From: Batkoa obscura
Taxonomy: Eukaryota; Entomophthoromycota; Entomophthoromycetes; Entomophthorales; Batkoaceae
Direction of reading: 5' to 3'
Length of the DNA stretch: 64,000 nt
Assembly (NCBI GenBank): GCA_030770535.1
Contig: JASVEC010000014.1
Span: 620,001-684,000 of the forward strand
Shown here: positions 44,446 to 56,501 of the stretch, in pieces
Layout of the letters: every line of letters begins with the position of its first letter
Numbering within the stretch: position 1 is the stretch's first letter
Position numbers and translations under genes: made by a program
The notes under the pieces: model-generated
What the model saw: only the letters and a program-made list of their open reading frames with translations
Told to the model about the DNA's origin: nothing
Database searches by the model: none

Positions 44446-45171
44446 ATGCAACAAAATTATTTTATCACATTCATTTTCTTATTACTCAACTTCAACTACA
44501 TTTTATGTAAACAAAAACGGTTCAAAAACATCATCGATCCCTACTTTCCAAGACTCTTAAAATATAAAGTAGGCTTAATAATCTATCCCAACTTCAACTT
44601 ACTCGATGTTGTTGGGCCCTCAGATGTCTTTAGTGGAAACGACTTTCTATTCTCTATAACAACAATAGGAGAAACCAAAAATGGCACTGTAGCTTCAAAA
44701 AGTGGTACATTAAAACTAAATACTGAATTAAATATGGAAGAAGCTATTCAACAAGATTTTGATATTCTAGTATTACCAGGTGCAGATTCTCCAGATGGGA
44801 TAGAGATATTAAATAATGAGAGATTTGTAAATAATTATAAGCAATTATGTAACAAATCTAAAGTGGTATTTACTACTTGTACAGGCTCTTTAATTTTAGC
44901 AAAAACTGGCTTAATCGATCGAGTATACGCTACCACTAATAAACAAGCTTACAAAAAATATACTCGAGATTATCCCAACGTTAAATGGATTCACAAAGCT
45001 CGTTGGATACATAATAAGAAGTACATTACTTCAAGTGGAGTAACTGCTAGTATCGATGCGTCAATTTATATAATCTCATTGATTACTGGTGATACTTATA
45101 CAAAGTTCTTTGAACATGAAATTGAGTACAAATACAACGATAATCCAGATAATGATCCTTATGCCGTTTAG
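44446..45171 (+). CDS. secreted DJ-1/PfpI family protein (gene 8)
   Basis: 241 aa, no intron. The signal peptide and next ~15 residues are identical to gene 6. The domain has nucleophile C145 (FTTCTGSLILAKTG) and, like gene 6, aspartate instead of the family glutamate (VGPSD, D60). It ends DPDNDPYAV. It is the only secreted member on the plus strand and forms a large head-to-head inverted arrangement with gene 6. A tRNA-Gly lies 1054 bp downstream on the same strand. Confidence 0.9.
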   Translation: MQQNYFITFIFLLLNFNYILCKQKRFKNIIDPYFPRLLKYKVGLIIYPNFNLLDVVGPSDVFSGNDFLFSITTIGETKNGTVASKSGTLKLNTELNMEEAIQQDFDILVLPGADSPDGIEILNNERFVNNYKQLCNKSKVVFTTCTGSLILAKTGLIDRVYATTNKQAYKKYTRDYPNVKWIHKARWIHNKKYITSSGVTASIDASIYIISLITGDTYTKFFEHEIEYKYNDNPDNDPYAV

Positions 45172-45311
45172 AGGTTATGGTGGTACATTTGTATTATTAT
45201 TTATTATCAGACTCAAATAAAGAATTACCTATTTAAATCAAAAATTTTGTATAGGGAAAATAATTTTAGAATAACTTTATTAAGTTTTTTGACTATTGAA
45301 GTACTAACGAG

Positions 45312-45412
45312 GTATGGGGATATTGGAATTGGTTTCATTTTTTATCTGATTTTTAAATGCTTGATATTTTGAAAGTTTTGGTTAAAATTATATAAATAAA
45401 AGTATCCAACAC
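45312..45412 (-). mobile_element. MITE-A copy, strongly diverged
   Basis: TTGGTTTCATTTTTTATCTG, TTTTTAAATGCTTGATATTT and AAAAGTATCC follow the family in order. Ends decayed. Confidence 0.5.
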
Positions 45413-45554
45413 AATTTTAAACTATTTTATTATAATTCATATTGTAAGTTAGCAGAATTTCTACTAGATCTAATAAAAATTCATATATTGATAAGGTTTT
45501 TAGTAGTATAATATATATATTGATATTAACCAAAGTTGTAGGATGTAAATAAAT

Positions 45555-45659
45555 ATATGGGGATGTATTTTTGTGTTTAAGAATTTTACTACCAATTTTT
45601 CCGCTCAAATAGCGCATAAAAATGAATAAGTGATGAAGCCAAAAAAACACCACCATATA
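45555..45659 (+). mobile_element. MITE-A copy, well kept
   Basis: From ATATGGGGATGT to ACACCACCATATA; core TTTTCCGCTCAAATAGCGCA. Confidence 0.85.
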
Positions 45660-45739
45660 CTTCTATAAAACATCATTGAGGAATATCTATTATTACTGCT
45701 TTATAGCCACATTGTAGATTTACTGTCAAATAAACAAAT

Positions 45740-46135
45740 CATTTAATGTTGTAATTACGTTATTAATAATAGTAAACTTCAGTGGTATTTTTTTCTCTTT
45801 TTTGCTTTATTATAAAATTCCATAAATTTTAAGCTATTATAGATAGTTGTTAAAATTAACGTAAATAAATTATAATACTTATGTAATATATTTCTGCTTA
45901 GTATATTAAAATTTTAAAAAATTCCATTTTGAAGTTTAGTTATAAAAATTTGAACTTCATTTTTAATAAAAAATAAAGTCAAACTACATTTATATATTAT
46001 ATATCTATTAAACATTTGATAATAGAAGGATTATAAACCCTTTAAATTCAACTAATCATACATTAAGGACTTACAAATTTAAAACTTGATTTAGATTAAT
46101 TTTGAAATCCCTCCTCAGCTTGGATATCTCTATAT
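45740..46135 (+). mobile_element. family-B repeat, copy 2
   Basis: Inverted match to 17342-17760. Shared landmarks are ATTCCATTTTGAAGTTTAGT, TCAACTAATCATACATTAAG and the terminal CAGCTTGGATATCTC. It lies between DJ-1/PfpI gene 8 and the tRNA-Gly. The left boundary is approximate. Confidence 0.6.
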
Positions 46136-46225
46136 GAGGCCCAACTGTTTTCTGTATCACAAACTGATACTAAGTCTTTATTATGAGTAAATAATATAAA
46201 TACTTATTAACTATAAAATTTTTAA

Positions 46226-46296
46226 GCAATGTTGGTTTAGTGGTAAAATTGCCGCCTGCCACGCGGCAGCCCCGGGTTCGATTCCCGGACATTGCA
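46226..46296 (+). tRNA. tRNA-Gly (GCC)
   Basis: 71 nt including discriminator, identical to 38887-38957: acceptor GCAATGT, anticodon GCC, T-arm CCGGGTTCGATTCCCGG. A T5 run occurs about 23 nt downstream. Confidence 0.96.
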
Positions 46297-46366
46297 TGCT
46301 ATACTGGCAGTATATTATTGTTTTTCCTCCTCACAATAGGAGTGGAAAACATGGTAAAATACTTCT

Positions 46367-46474
46367 ATACGGGGGGTGTATTTTTTTGTTTAAGAATTTT
46401 ACTAACAAGTTTTCCACTCAAATAGCGCTTAAAAGATGGAAAAAATAATGAAACCGAAAAAAACACTCCCGTAT
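46367..46474 (+). mobile_element. MITE-A copy, well kept
   Basis: From ATACGGGGGGTGTA to ACACTCCCGTAT, with matching changes at both ends and a full core. Confidence 0.85.
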
Positions 46475-46774
46475 CTTCACTAGTTAATATTGATTGGTAA
46501 AGTGAGATATCATTTTGTAAGTCGAGAGTTGTGATAATATTGTTATAGTGGAATTAAAGTTTCTAGCTGGTATTGATCTCTTGTTTAGTTTAATTTTACT
46601 TTTAGTTATAATTAATAAATAACTTAACTTTCTTTGCACTGATTTATTAAACTTAAAAATTAAAAATTTCATAATTTATTTAAAAATTCAAAATCGATAT
46701 TAATTCAAAAAATAACTCATTTGTTAAAAGAAAATTATATTTATATACTACCAACCAAAATTAAATACCCCCCT

Positions 46775-49700
46775 TTAAATCCTCTTACAATAACCTGACG
46801 GGAACCATCCCCTCTCTCTTGAAAATGCGTCTTCTCCATACCACCATGGTGAACTTGAATTCTTGGTCACTTTAAAAACATTCAAATCGATTCCCGGGAC
46901 CAATGAAAGCTCTGTAGGCCCACTAGCTTTATATGGAAACAATGCTTTACAATGGAACAGTATAGTTCTTTCCTTTTTACTACTTATAGTTGTAGTGGTT
47001 TGCATGGTTGAAATTGAGTCCCTAGTCTTATGTGATCTCAGATGATTGCTATCCTCGGCATGGGATTTAGGAGATGAATAGCTATTCACCGGGGAATGTG
47101 CCTCTGTAGAAGTTTCTGAGTAAATACTGGAGCCGTCTTGTGCTTTATTAATGTTCAATCCCAGTGTATTTTTAACACTATGTTCCTTAAGTAGAAAAGA
47201 GGCGGTTGATTCCATTGAGTTTGTTTTTGAGTGATTGATCGATGATATTTGAGAGTGGGATTTAAAAGCTTCTTGTTTAAAGCTTAAATTCATATTGAAA
47301 GATTGTAATGGATCAACTAGATTACTAGTGCTATGGGAAGTCCTTATTTCATTCTTAAGTATCTCATCATAAGCGCTGCCTTCGTTATTATTATCGGTGT
47401 TGCCCTGTGCAAAATTGCTAATTAAAGACTCTTTAATTCTCTGCATATCATCTGAGGTTAGCCCGGGCACCATTAGACTATCCATACTTAGCTCATTTGC
47501 CTTTCTAGACTCTGGGTTCAATAAGCTGCTAGCAAAATACGAGTTTTCGCCTGGATGTGTTAGAAAAGGTGAGCTATTATTCCTATCTATCATAGGGGCT
47601 AAAGAGATAATTAATATAAAAATAAACTAAAATTATAACAAATTGTACCTGCTGATGATTTGGCATCACTCTTTGACCTATAAAAATGGGCCGGAATAGC
47701 CGATCTTTTCTTCATAATGTCAGTTGTTAAGCTATTATTCTTATTGTGTGAGATCATGTTATTCGAGTCAATATCACTGCCTTCTGAAACTGATCTTTGG
47801 ATATGAACTAAAACATAAATAAGCATAATACATAATAAATAAATATTCCCTTACCAGAATTAAAAATAGCAGAGGGACCAATAATAGATAGGGCAGCTTT
47901 ACTGAAAGGGTCTTGCTCACCAAATCCCTTAATTTTATCAAAGTAATCTGCTTTTAAATCAGAACTTATGTTATGGTTTTTATCAAATAAAATCAACAAA
48001 CGATTTAAATCTTGATAAGGTCGTGAATAAACTTCTTTTTGAATCGTAGCAAACTGTCCAACCAATAGTAAGAAGATTTTACTACCACTTTGTAAGAACT
48101 GGGGCAATTCATCTATCAATTGCTGATTGATTAACTCATACCCTTCAGATAATTCTGCCAAGCTTTTGTTGTTCTATTTAAATAATGTGTTAAATATTTA
48201 TTATTTAGTTTATATAATGTTATAATCTACCTCTTTGTCTTTGTTCTTTAAATGCTGGTCGTAATCATACAATTTTCGGTCTCTTTTCTTCATAATAATC
48301 GTTGGTTTGTTAAACAACTGACACAATTGTTGTACTCTTTCATACAAAACAGTATTGACTTCATGATCCAAATAGGTTACAGTATCTTTAGTGAGATGTT
48401 CAATCGCTTTAAGAAATTCAGATACATATAATTGCAAAGGGGCAGGACTCGAATTAGCTACAATTTGTGATGAGGTATAAGCAGATAAATAAGCTTTAGC
48501 TAATATCTCCTGCTGAGTCAATACATTTTCGAAGTTCAATGTCCAATTTTGCACCTCAATCCAAAACTCACGTATACTATTTTCTAATTCCAATACCTTA
48601 AGGGCCAAAGTGTCATATGTCTTATCTGTTGTTTTTAGCTTGATTCCAGCAATTTTTCTCAACTGTTGCGCACCCCGAATAAGCTTTTTATTAAATCCTT
48701 GGCGTATGTCTACAGCCTCTGATTTTTTTGGTTTGTGACCGATAATCTTTTCAATTGCTTCCTTCCTCTTTTTGAACTCATTATAGTTATCGGCAGAGTT
48801 CTGAATCAGTCTAGAAGCATCCAACAAGTTTTGATAGTCCGGATGATCCTTAGGAGTCACTGACAACAATTCCTAATAACGGGATTGTATTTGTTATTAA
48901 TAAATCATAATAAAAAAATTTTAATTACCCTTAACAACAATGGATACTTTAAAAATCTTTGAATGGGCTTGATTAATAGCGAATTAATATCCCATGCTTT
49001 AGATTTGCTTTTCAGTTCTTCATCACATTTCTATTCAAGATAAATAAAATAAAAAACAAAAGACAAAAAAATTACTTCTAATAGTGCTACAGTAGAAGGA
49101 AAACGTTGAGCCATATTTTGGAGGTAAGCCATAGATGCTTCGTGATGTTTAAAATATTGTGAATATACTTCTTGAAGGTTGCTATGCTAAATATTTCCAT
49201 TATATTTCTACTAAAAGTAAAATAAAATAAACCTACTTCTTCAATGATAACTTTACCAATCATTAGCGTAGCAATCTCTTGAGAATTGATTTTAAAAAGC
49301 TGTATTAACTTTCTAGAATAGTCAATGATGTCTTCCACGTTAATAAATATGATATGAATATCCTTAACTGAAAATTCGTTTGGATTTTCTTTAGCTGCTT
49401 TCATATAAATATCCCTTAATAAAATCAAGTCCTCCCTATAGCTGACCTCAGTACTGATAAGCTCCTCCACCACATGTATCAACTTCGATTCACTATTTGA
49501 TTTACTAATCATTTCTTCTGAATGCGATCTTAAACTCTCTAAACTTTCAAACCGCTGTGGTAAAGAAAGACTAGGTGATGCTAATGGTGGGCCGTTGGTT
49601 CCAATTGAATCATTTGTTCTTGAAGAATAGTTCCTATTATGATTAATGTTCGGCCTGTTCTTATCGTTCCTACTCATCGCTGACATTGTAAACATTTCTG

Positions 49701-52700
49701 GATCTGATAATTTGCGATTTAAGCTTTTACTCTTTAACTTGATTGTTGGTGGTACTGATCCAGCTCCTTTGTTTTCGATTAATTTATGAGGTCTATTGAC
49801 CCTTAAATTGGACTTAGGAGGCGGCGCCGGTGTAAATACACTGCTTGGTTTTCTGTGATGGCTAAAGAGAGGTTCAGATCGGCAACTAGCTTCGGATGGA
49901 CTGACACTTATATCTTCTTTTTTCTCCGGCAAAGAAAAAGCAGAAAGCGTAGTACTTATCCTAGGCTGCTTTGTGTTGTTTGGTGGAAATTGATAATCTT
50001 CTTTCCTTGCTGTACTCTGTACTCTTTGTTTCGGACTTTCATGTTGTTTACTATTCAGTACAAGGTCTTCAATTGAATTATTGTCTGAAGGGTATGGTAT
50101 ATGTGCTTCTAAATTGGGTGAACTATCTGTAGATTCTGAGCCCATCATGGTACTATAAATTGTAAGTGCTGAAGAATACCGATGATTTTCAAAGTCTTTT
50201 TCATCCAAATATTTGATACATTGTAATACGGCGCTAAGCGAAGGTTCTAAAGATTTAGGATTAAGATATGAACTTCTAGCTTCTACATCATTCTCTTTAA
50301 TTACTGATTCTACCTTAGGATTGTAACTTTGACTTGGGCTGTTCCTATTATTATTTTCAATAATATTGTTAAGTTTAAAATCGGCAACGTTTATATTTTC
50401 GCTAGAATCATGCTTTTCAATTTGTTGACCATTTTGTTGATCTTTACTTTCTTTTTCATTATGGATAGTTTCAAATCCTTTTGACGGACTAACGCATCTT
50501 GGTCTGTTTGGACTTTTAGCTCGGGTTTGATAGCTAGGATTTTTGTTTCTACCTTCAACAAATGAATTATTAACTTGAGAAGGCTTTAACGAATCGCTCC
50601 TAGTTGAAAGTAGACTCTGACCTAGACTTTCAGTTGTTCTTATTTTTTGAGGACTCTTGCTAATTTTCATATTATTATATTCAGCTAAGATAGAATTGAA
50701 GTCTAGATCTGTAGCTTCTTTTATAATAGCTGGACCCTCCTTTTTACTATCAACCAGGCCAATTTCTTGATGAATTTTACTTGCAGTTAATAAATTACGG
50801 TCTATAACTAATTCATCTTTGCTATAAGTAGCACCATGTCGCCTTAGACCAACAGGTGGCAATTTTACAGCTTCATTACTCTTATTTGTGTTTTTAACTA
50901 ATTTTACTTCACTGACCTCATTTGTTGTATTTTTAATTGAGTTTGAAATCATATTTAATTCAGGATTACTCATATTAAGCAATATGCCTGAGGGATTAAC
51001 GATATTAGAACTATCTTCAGTTGTGGGTGATAAGTTTGCATTTGTTTTTTCAATACATGTGAGGATGTTGACTTCGCTTTCAACTTTAGCTACTTCGTTA
51101 CAATCCTCACTTTGGTTTGCCTTTTGTTTCATTGTATGATTATTTATGGTATCTTCTTTTATTTTAGTTTCACTCTTTAAAGTAGTAGGCTCCCAAGTTT
51201 TAACTTTGCCAACTGTTGTTTCTTTAGTCAGGTCTTTTTGATCAAGATGATTTTTTGTTTCATTGGTGCTACCATTCAATGGGCTTATTTTATTTACATT
51301 ATTACTACCTTTTGAAATTGAGCTTGTCTTATTCATTTGATCTTGCAGCTCAGGCTCCCATCCCTTCACTGTTCCAATTAATGATTTTAACGCACTCTCA
51401 TTAATGTTATCGGACGAGTTATTTTCCAAAAACTTATTTCTGTTGACTTTGACTTTACTTTCCAAAGTTAAGTCAGATTTTGAATGTTTACCATCGTAAT
51501 TTATCTTTGAACTTAAAGTATTATTATCAGGTGACCAAGGTCTAGCTTTAAAATTGACAGATTCTTTATTCGGTTGTGATTTTGACATTGTGCTTGTTTT
51601 AATATTAATTTCTGATCCAAACATTTTTATCCTTTCAGCAATAATCCCCTTTTTGTCTCCCTCCTTCATACTATACCCCATTCGCTTTCGATCAGAGCTA
51701 GCTACATTCTCAAGATTGAACTTATTTACTTTATTTTCATTCAATGGGTCTTTAGAACTTCCTTGAGATTTATCAACTGTTCCTATTTCCTTTTCGTTCA
51801 CCAAACGACCTATGTTTTCTCTGATAATATTGTCAGAACTATTTCTACCATCCACTTTTTGCAGCCTTATTTCTTTTCCTGATTCCAAATTTAAATCCTC
51901 TTGATTTACCTCTGACCTATACCTCAAATCTTTGTGATGGGATGCACTTTCAAAATCTAAGATGGACTCTCCTTTCAAATAAGGTTTAAAATCATCCTCA
52001 GTAGGCTGAGAAAAACTAAAAGATTCAAAACCTTGGCTTGCATCATAAGGTCTACTATCTTTAAAATTTTTGGATACCGTTTCATCCAAAATTGGTGATT
52101 TTATCTCTTCTTCTTCAACGTCTACCTGCGCTGATGTGGGCGATTCAACTCTTTTTAATGCTGGGTTAATTAAAGCTTCTTTACTCTTTTTATTCACAAG
52201 ATTATTAGAATTAGCTTCTGTTATATCCTTTGATTTTATCAATGTAGTTGGATCAACTTCCTCTTTTTCAATCAAAGGAGTGGTATTACTCCTTATATCA
52301 CATTTTTCCACTTTGGTATCTAAACTAATCTTTATTTGCTCCTTTAGATGCGCAGCATCATTAAAACTCAAGCTCCTCCTGGGGCTATCCTCAACTACAC
52401 TATTAATTAATTTGAAATCTTGATTGCTTGGAGACACTAACTGCTGTCTATTAATTGATCTATTTATAGGTGATACCACTGTTTCTCTTGATTTCTTATC
52501 ATCCTTTAAACCCTTAGACTTTAATAAAGTTTCCAAAACTGTTGGTTTTGCCTTAAATTCTTCATCGGATTCATACCTCGTTGTATTACTATGTGCTTCA
52601 CTAGTATACTCCATTGAGTTCGGCTCCACCTCATAAGTATCAAGGATGACAGAGGATGTAGGCGACAACAAATCAGTAATTGTTCGCTTAGCACACTCTT

Positions 52701-53507
52701 TTGAAGCCTGTACTTCACTATCCGTTTGATCAACCCACAACTCATTGTTGAGCTCATATGAACTGATGATCTCCATTTCTAACTCGTTAGTATCGAAACT
52801 TTCATGAACTATTTTGTATACGTTTGGTGACCTTGGTTTATCGATTGAAAAATAAGGGCTCTTTTTTTTAATGGCAGAGGCAGGCGTTTTTAGTTCGGAA
52901 TAATAGCTTATCACATCTAACTCATTATCGTTATCTTTAATTTCCACTCTTAGTGGCTTTCCTTTCCGCTTTTCAGCCAACGGAGAAGATTTGCTTGCAA
53001 TTTCATTAAATAACTCTTTTTTACCACCTAAAGTAATATTCTAGATATATTTAATATCATAATTTTTTAGTAAAAATGTTAGTTTACCCTCCAGTCAGGG
53101 CTGGCCTTTTTAGATGATTCGGCACTTGTTATCAAAGGGGTTGGTTTTGTAGTGATCGTTTCAAACAGTTGTTTTGTCTTTAAAAAATTGGCAGTTCGAT
53201 TGGGTCGTATCAATGATTTTCGAACAATCGGCGACCGCATACTTTTCAACTTTGGATTTAAAAAGTCTGTGTTTAACTTGTTCTTTGTTGGACTAATTTC
53301 ACTTTTTCCTTGAACTTCACTCATATTATTATCTGTTATCGTGTCCTTGTTAAAACTCTTGCTTTTATTTAATATTCTTGTCGTTGAAGTTGTATTACTT
53401 TGAGAAATTCTTTGTTTAAAATAGCCTGGACTGGCTGGTGCAACATGGTTAAACTTTAACTTACCAGTTCGATCTTTTTCACTATCAGTTATTGCAAAAT
53501 CCTTCAT
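46775..53507 (-). CDS. Rho-family GTPase exchange factor, DH-BAR-SH3
   Basis: Eight exons read on the minus strand: 53088-53507, 49237-53040, 49076-49186, 48929-49030, 48231-48872, 47855-48173, 47649-47807, 46775-47598. The seven introns are 45-57 bp, all GT-AG, and the joined frame is open for 2126 aa. About 1320 residues of disordered Ser/Asn/Lys-rich sequence come first. A DH (RhoGEF) domain follows, about 1325-1510 (EELISTEVSYREDLILLRDI ... LLIKPIQRFLKYPLLLREL), then a BAR-like region at about 1550-1795 and a C-terminal SH3 (ALFPYKASGPTELSLV ... RGWFPSGYC, about 2062-2126). DH-BAR proteins such as Tuba, Gef1 and Fus2 act on Cdc42/Rho at curved membranes during polarity, septation or fusion. 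The start ATG at 53507 is the first in frame; an upstream exon cannot be excluded. Confidence 0.92.
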
Positions 53508-54516
53508 CTTCTTCCCTATACGATTGGCTAATTTTGAATTCAGCTTTATATGTTATATTAAAAAAATATTCAATTTCTATTTTAACCATTATTTAATCAA
53601 TGCAATTCCTACAATTTCTCCTCAAAATGGAAAGTTGAATGTTCTTATCCCTATCATAGCTACAGTTTAGTTCTGACTATTGGTAATTTTTATAACTTTT
53701 TGCTTTTTAGATTTTTTTAAAATTGTACTATACCTTATATAAACTAAAGTTTATTAATCTGTTAAAAATTATGATCGTTCAAAAGGAATCCCCAATCAAG
53801 TAAATTCATTAACTGTCTAGGCTTAGCTATAAAAACGCGCGTGGTCAATTAAAATTTCACTAAGTTTCTTTAGCTTAATAATTGTTGTTTCTAAATTTGA
53901 AATAATTTTGAATATTGAAGTTTTCTCCATAGTGGAGATGTCGGTTTCTGAATTAATTGGTTTGATGAGTAGCAAAGCCATTAGGCAATAGATTATTAAA
54001 CTTTGTTATTTAATTTGTGTAACTTTAACCTTTTCAAAAGGCTTAAAATGATAAAACATTGCTTTAATAGCAAACATTATTAAAATAATCAATACTATAG
54101 TTCAAAAATACAAAAACCTAATACAATGTGTCATTATTAAAAAAATCTTTTAAAAAACATTTGAAATAAATATTAAAACTTGATTTGTATTTAAAGCTTT
54201 TTTAAATTCTTATAAACGATTTTACAATGTGTTTAGGTTAAACTAAGATTCGGTTTTTTCTAGCTTTGATTTTTTGTAAAAATAGTAAATTAGGGTTAGT
54301 TGCTATTTTGTAGCAATTTTTTTGCTCAGTTTAAAATTAGTGAACAAATTTGCAATTTAAACTTATCAATCTGAAAAATTATCTAATTTTAATCAAATTT
54401 TCACCTGCCTTAATTGAGTTCTATTTTCTCGCTAGTATAATCATTTAAATCACCATGAATAACCTGAACAAAACTGTGTGATATTTAAAGAACTGGGAAT
54501 TTCTTTATGCAATTAA
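53508..54516. other. intergenic, no gene seen
   Basis: Upstream region of the exchange-factor gene. No gene, RNA or clear repeat. Confidence 0.5.
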
Positions 54517-54621
54517 TATATGGGGATGTATTTTTTGTTTAAGAATTTTACTACCAACTTTTCCGCTCAAATAGTGCTTAAGATAGAAAAATAATAAAGC
54601 CAAAAAAAATACCCCCATATT
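54517..54621 (+). mobile_element. MITE-A copy, well kept
   Basis: From ATATGGGGATGT to ATACCCCCATATT; core TTTTCCGCTCAAATAGTGCT. Confidence 0.85.
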
Positions 54622-55254
54622 AATTTTATTAAAATAAATTCACAAAATTGTTAAACTTTACACTTTAGCCAGTCTCATTAGAGTTGTATAATATCTTGAA
54701 ATTAACTCCAAAACAAGTAAGTTTAATATAAAATACCCTTGAATTATTTTATTGTTATTACATATTTTTATAGATAATAACTAATATGTATTTTAACAAC
54801 AGATCAATGTTTAGTAATTTTCCTTTAGATAAAAGCCACCTGTTTAGGTTTAATAAAGTTATAATAAATACATGATTTAACAATACTACTCAAAGGCACG
54901 GGTAGCTTAATTTAGAATCATAAACTACTTGATATAAAAAAAGAAATAAATTGTTATCTCTCAAACATATCAATTATTTAGACTCCAGAAATATTGTAAG
55001 GATATAAAGTGATATATATTAAGATTTATTCATTTTATTAGTCAAATCTTTATAAACATATTATATTAAGAATGTGAAAGAGCAGAAAATAAACAACTCT
55101 ACGAAATAACCTGACTGAGTTATTTTTAGGTTGATAACTAATAATTTTAAGATTTGAGTTGTAAATGCTACATTTATTCGATAATTATATAAATAGTTTA
55201 CTATATTTTGTTGCTATTTTTTATTCATTATCTTAATGTAGTAGATCAATTAAA
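54622..55254. other. intergenic; upstream relic of the tyrosinase copy
   Basis: Mostly plain spacer. Around 55117-55150 the phrase GAGTTATTTTTAGGTT and following bases match the upstream region of the intact tyrosinase gene, so the old promoter is still recognisable. Confidence 0.45.
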
Positions 55255-56285
55255 TAACGGCCCAAGGCTAAAAAAAATGGGATGACTTTGCCGAGGTCTA
55301 CATCGAGAATTATCTGTACATACATAGGAAACCATTCTTCTTAGCGCAGCATCGTTATTTTTTGTATTTCATGGGAAAGGAACTTCAAAAATTGACCCTT
55401 TTGTTATATTATGTACTGAAATTGGATTGTCAAAATTAACAACCTAAATAGTGATCCCATCTATAGTGGTAAATATTTTAATAGAGTAAATGGTAATGAT
55501 GGATCTATTGATAGTGGTCCATTCAAAGATTTTAAAGTATTTTATTACCATGGTGAAAATGATGGTAAACACTGTTTAAGATGTAAGAAAGCGTCTGATA
55601 AAAAAGTAATTGGTGGAGCTGAAATGGATAATTTATAGTTAGATCATACTCTTTTCAGTAAACTTGCTAGAAATATTGAAGGTTTAAAACATGGTCATAT
55701 TCATAATAATATTGGTCACAAATTCTCTAGTCATGCTTCATCTGATGATCCATTATTCTGTTCTCATTATGCTTTCATTGATAAATATGGTTTAATCACC
55801 AAGTGTGTTACCTAGAAACCATGGATCAATATCATATAAGTTGTCGTATTCTACTTACACTCTAGGGCTTTCCAGTTCTTTAAGAGATAGACGCTTCAGA
55901 TCGTATGTTTTATGTCTATAAAAATGATCATTTCTTATGGGTCAAGCTAGATGGTATTTCTCATGCTCCTCTCATCCCTGATTTCACTCTAGAACCATAT
56001 ACAGTAGCAACTAATGTTGCCATTCTTTAAGATTTAATTAAATGTCATACTGATTTTATTATTAAAAACTACGGGTTAGTTGCAATAGCATTAGTAGTCC
56101 ATTAGAAAATGATGTATCTTTATTTTTACTTTTCTGTATTACAAAAAAACCACCAGTTGAGTTGCTAGATGTTAATTTCATTATTAGAATGAACTTTAAC
56201 TATTCTAATATCTATGAAAATGAATTGCGTGGATTGGAATTCAAGATTTACATCAAAGCAATTGAAGTGCTTAATAAAAGTTTAA
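55255..56285 (+). pseudogene. decayed tyrosinase paralogue
   Basis: Follows the intact tyrosinase (14095-15285) from about residue 58 to its end. Recognisable stretches include KWDDFAE, HRYFLYFMGKELQKL, SGPFKDFKVFYYHGENDGKH and HGHIHNNIGH, and near the end KPPVELLDVNFIIRMNFNYS. There are several frame changes and in-frame stops, for example a TAG at about 55636 in NL*LDH. The last CuB histidine pair is now HY. The signal peptide is gone. Because promoter sequence is also shared, this is a DNA-level duplicate, not a retrocopy. Not expected to give an enzyme. Confidence 0.9.
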
Positions 56286-56501
56286 TATAGGTTAGGTTTT
56301 TGTATCTATTATTTTCAGTTTTAATTTCTATATAAATGCTTTTAATCATAATTTTAATTTATTGGATTTTGATGAACCCACTTACATTTCTAAGTGTTTT
56401 AGTACTTCTGTTTATCATTTTTATAAATAACTCCGAGGCTTTGTTATATTTAATATTCATTATAACATATTTATTAAGCATCACAATATAACTCTTTCAT
56501 A

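Noticed and set aside
45417-45656. 79-codon minus-strand frame
   Set aside because: Overlaps a MITE-A copy, and the rest is AT-rich spacer.
46240-46425. 61-codon plus-strand frame
   Set aside because: It is made of the tRNA-Gly gene and a MITE-A copy.
52070-52636. Plus-strand frames of 117 and 70 codons
   Set aside because: Antisense shadows of the large exon of the exchange-factor gene.
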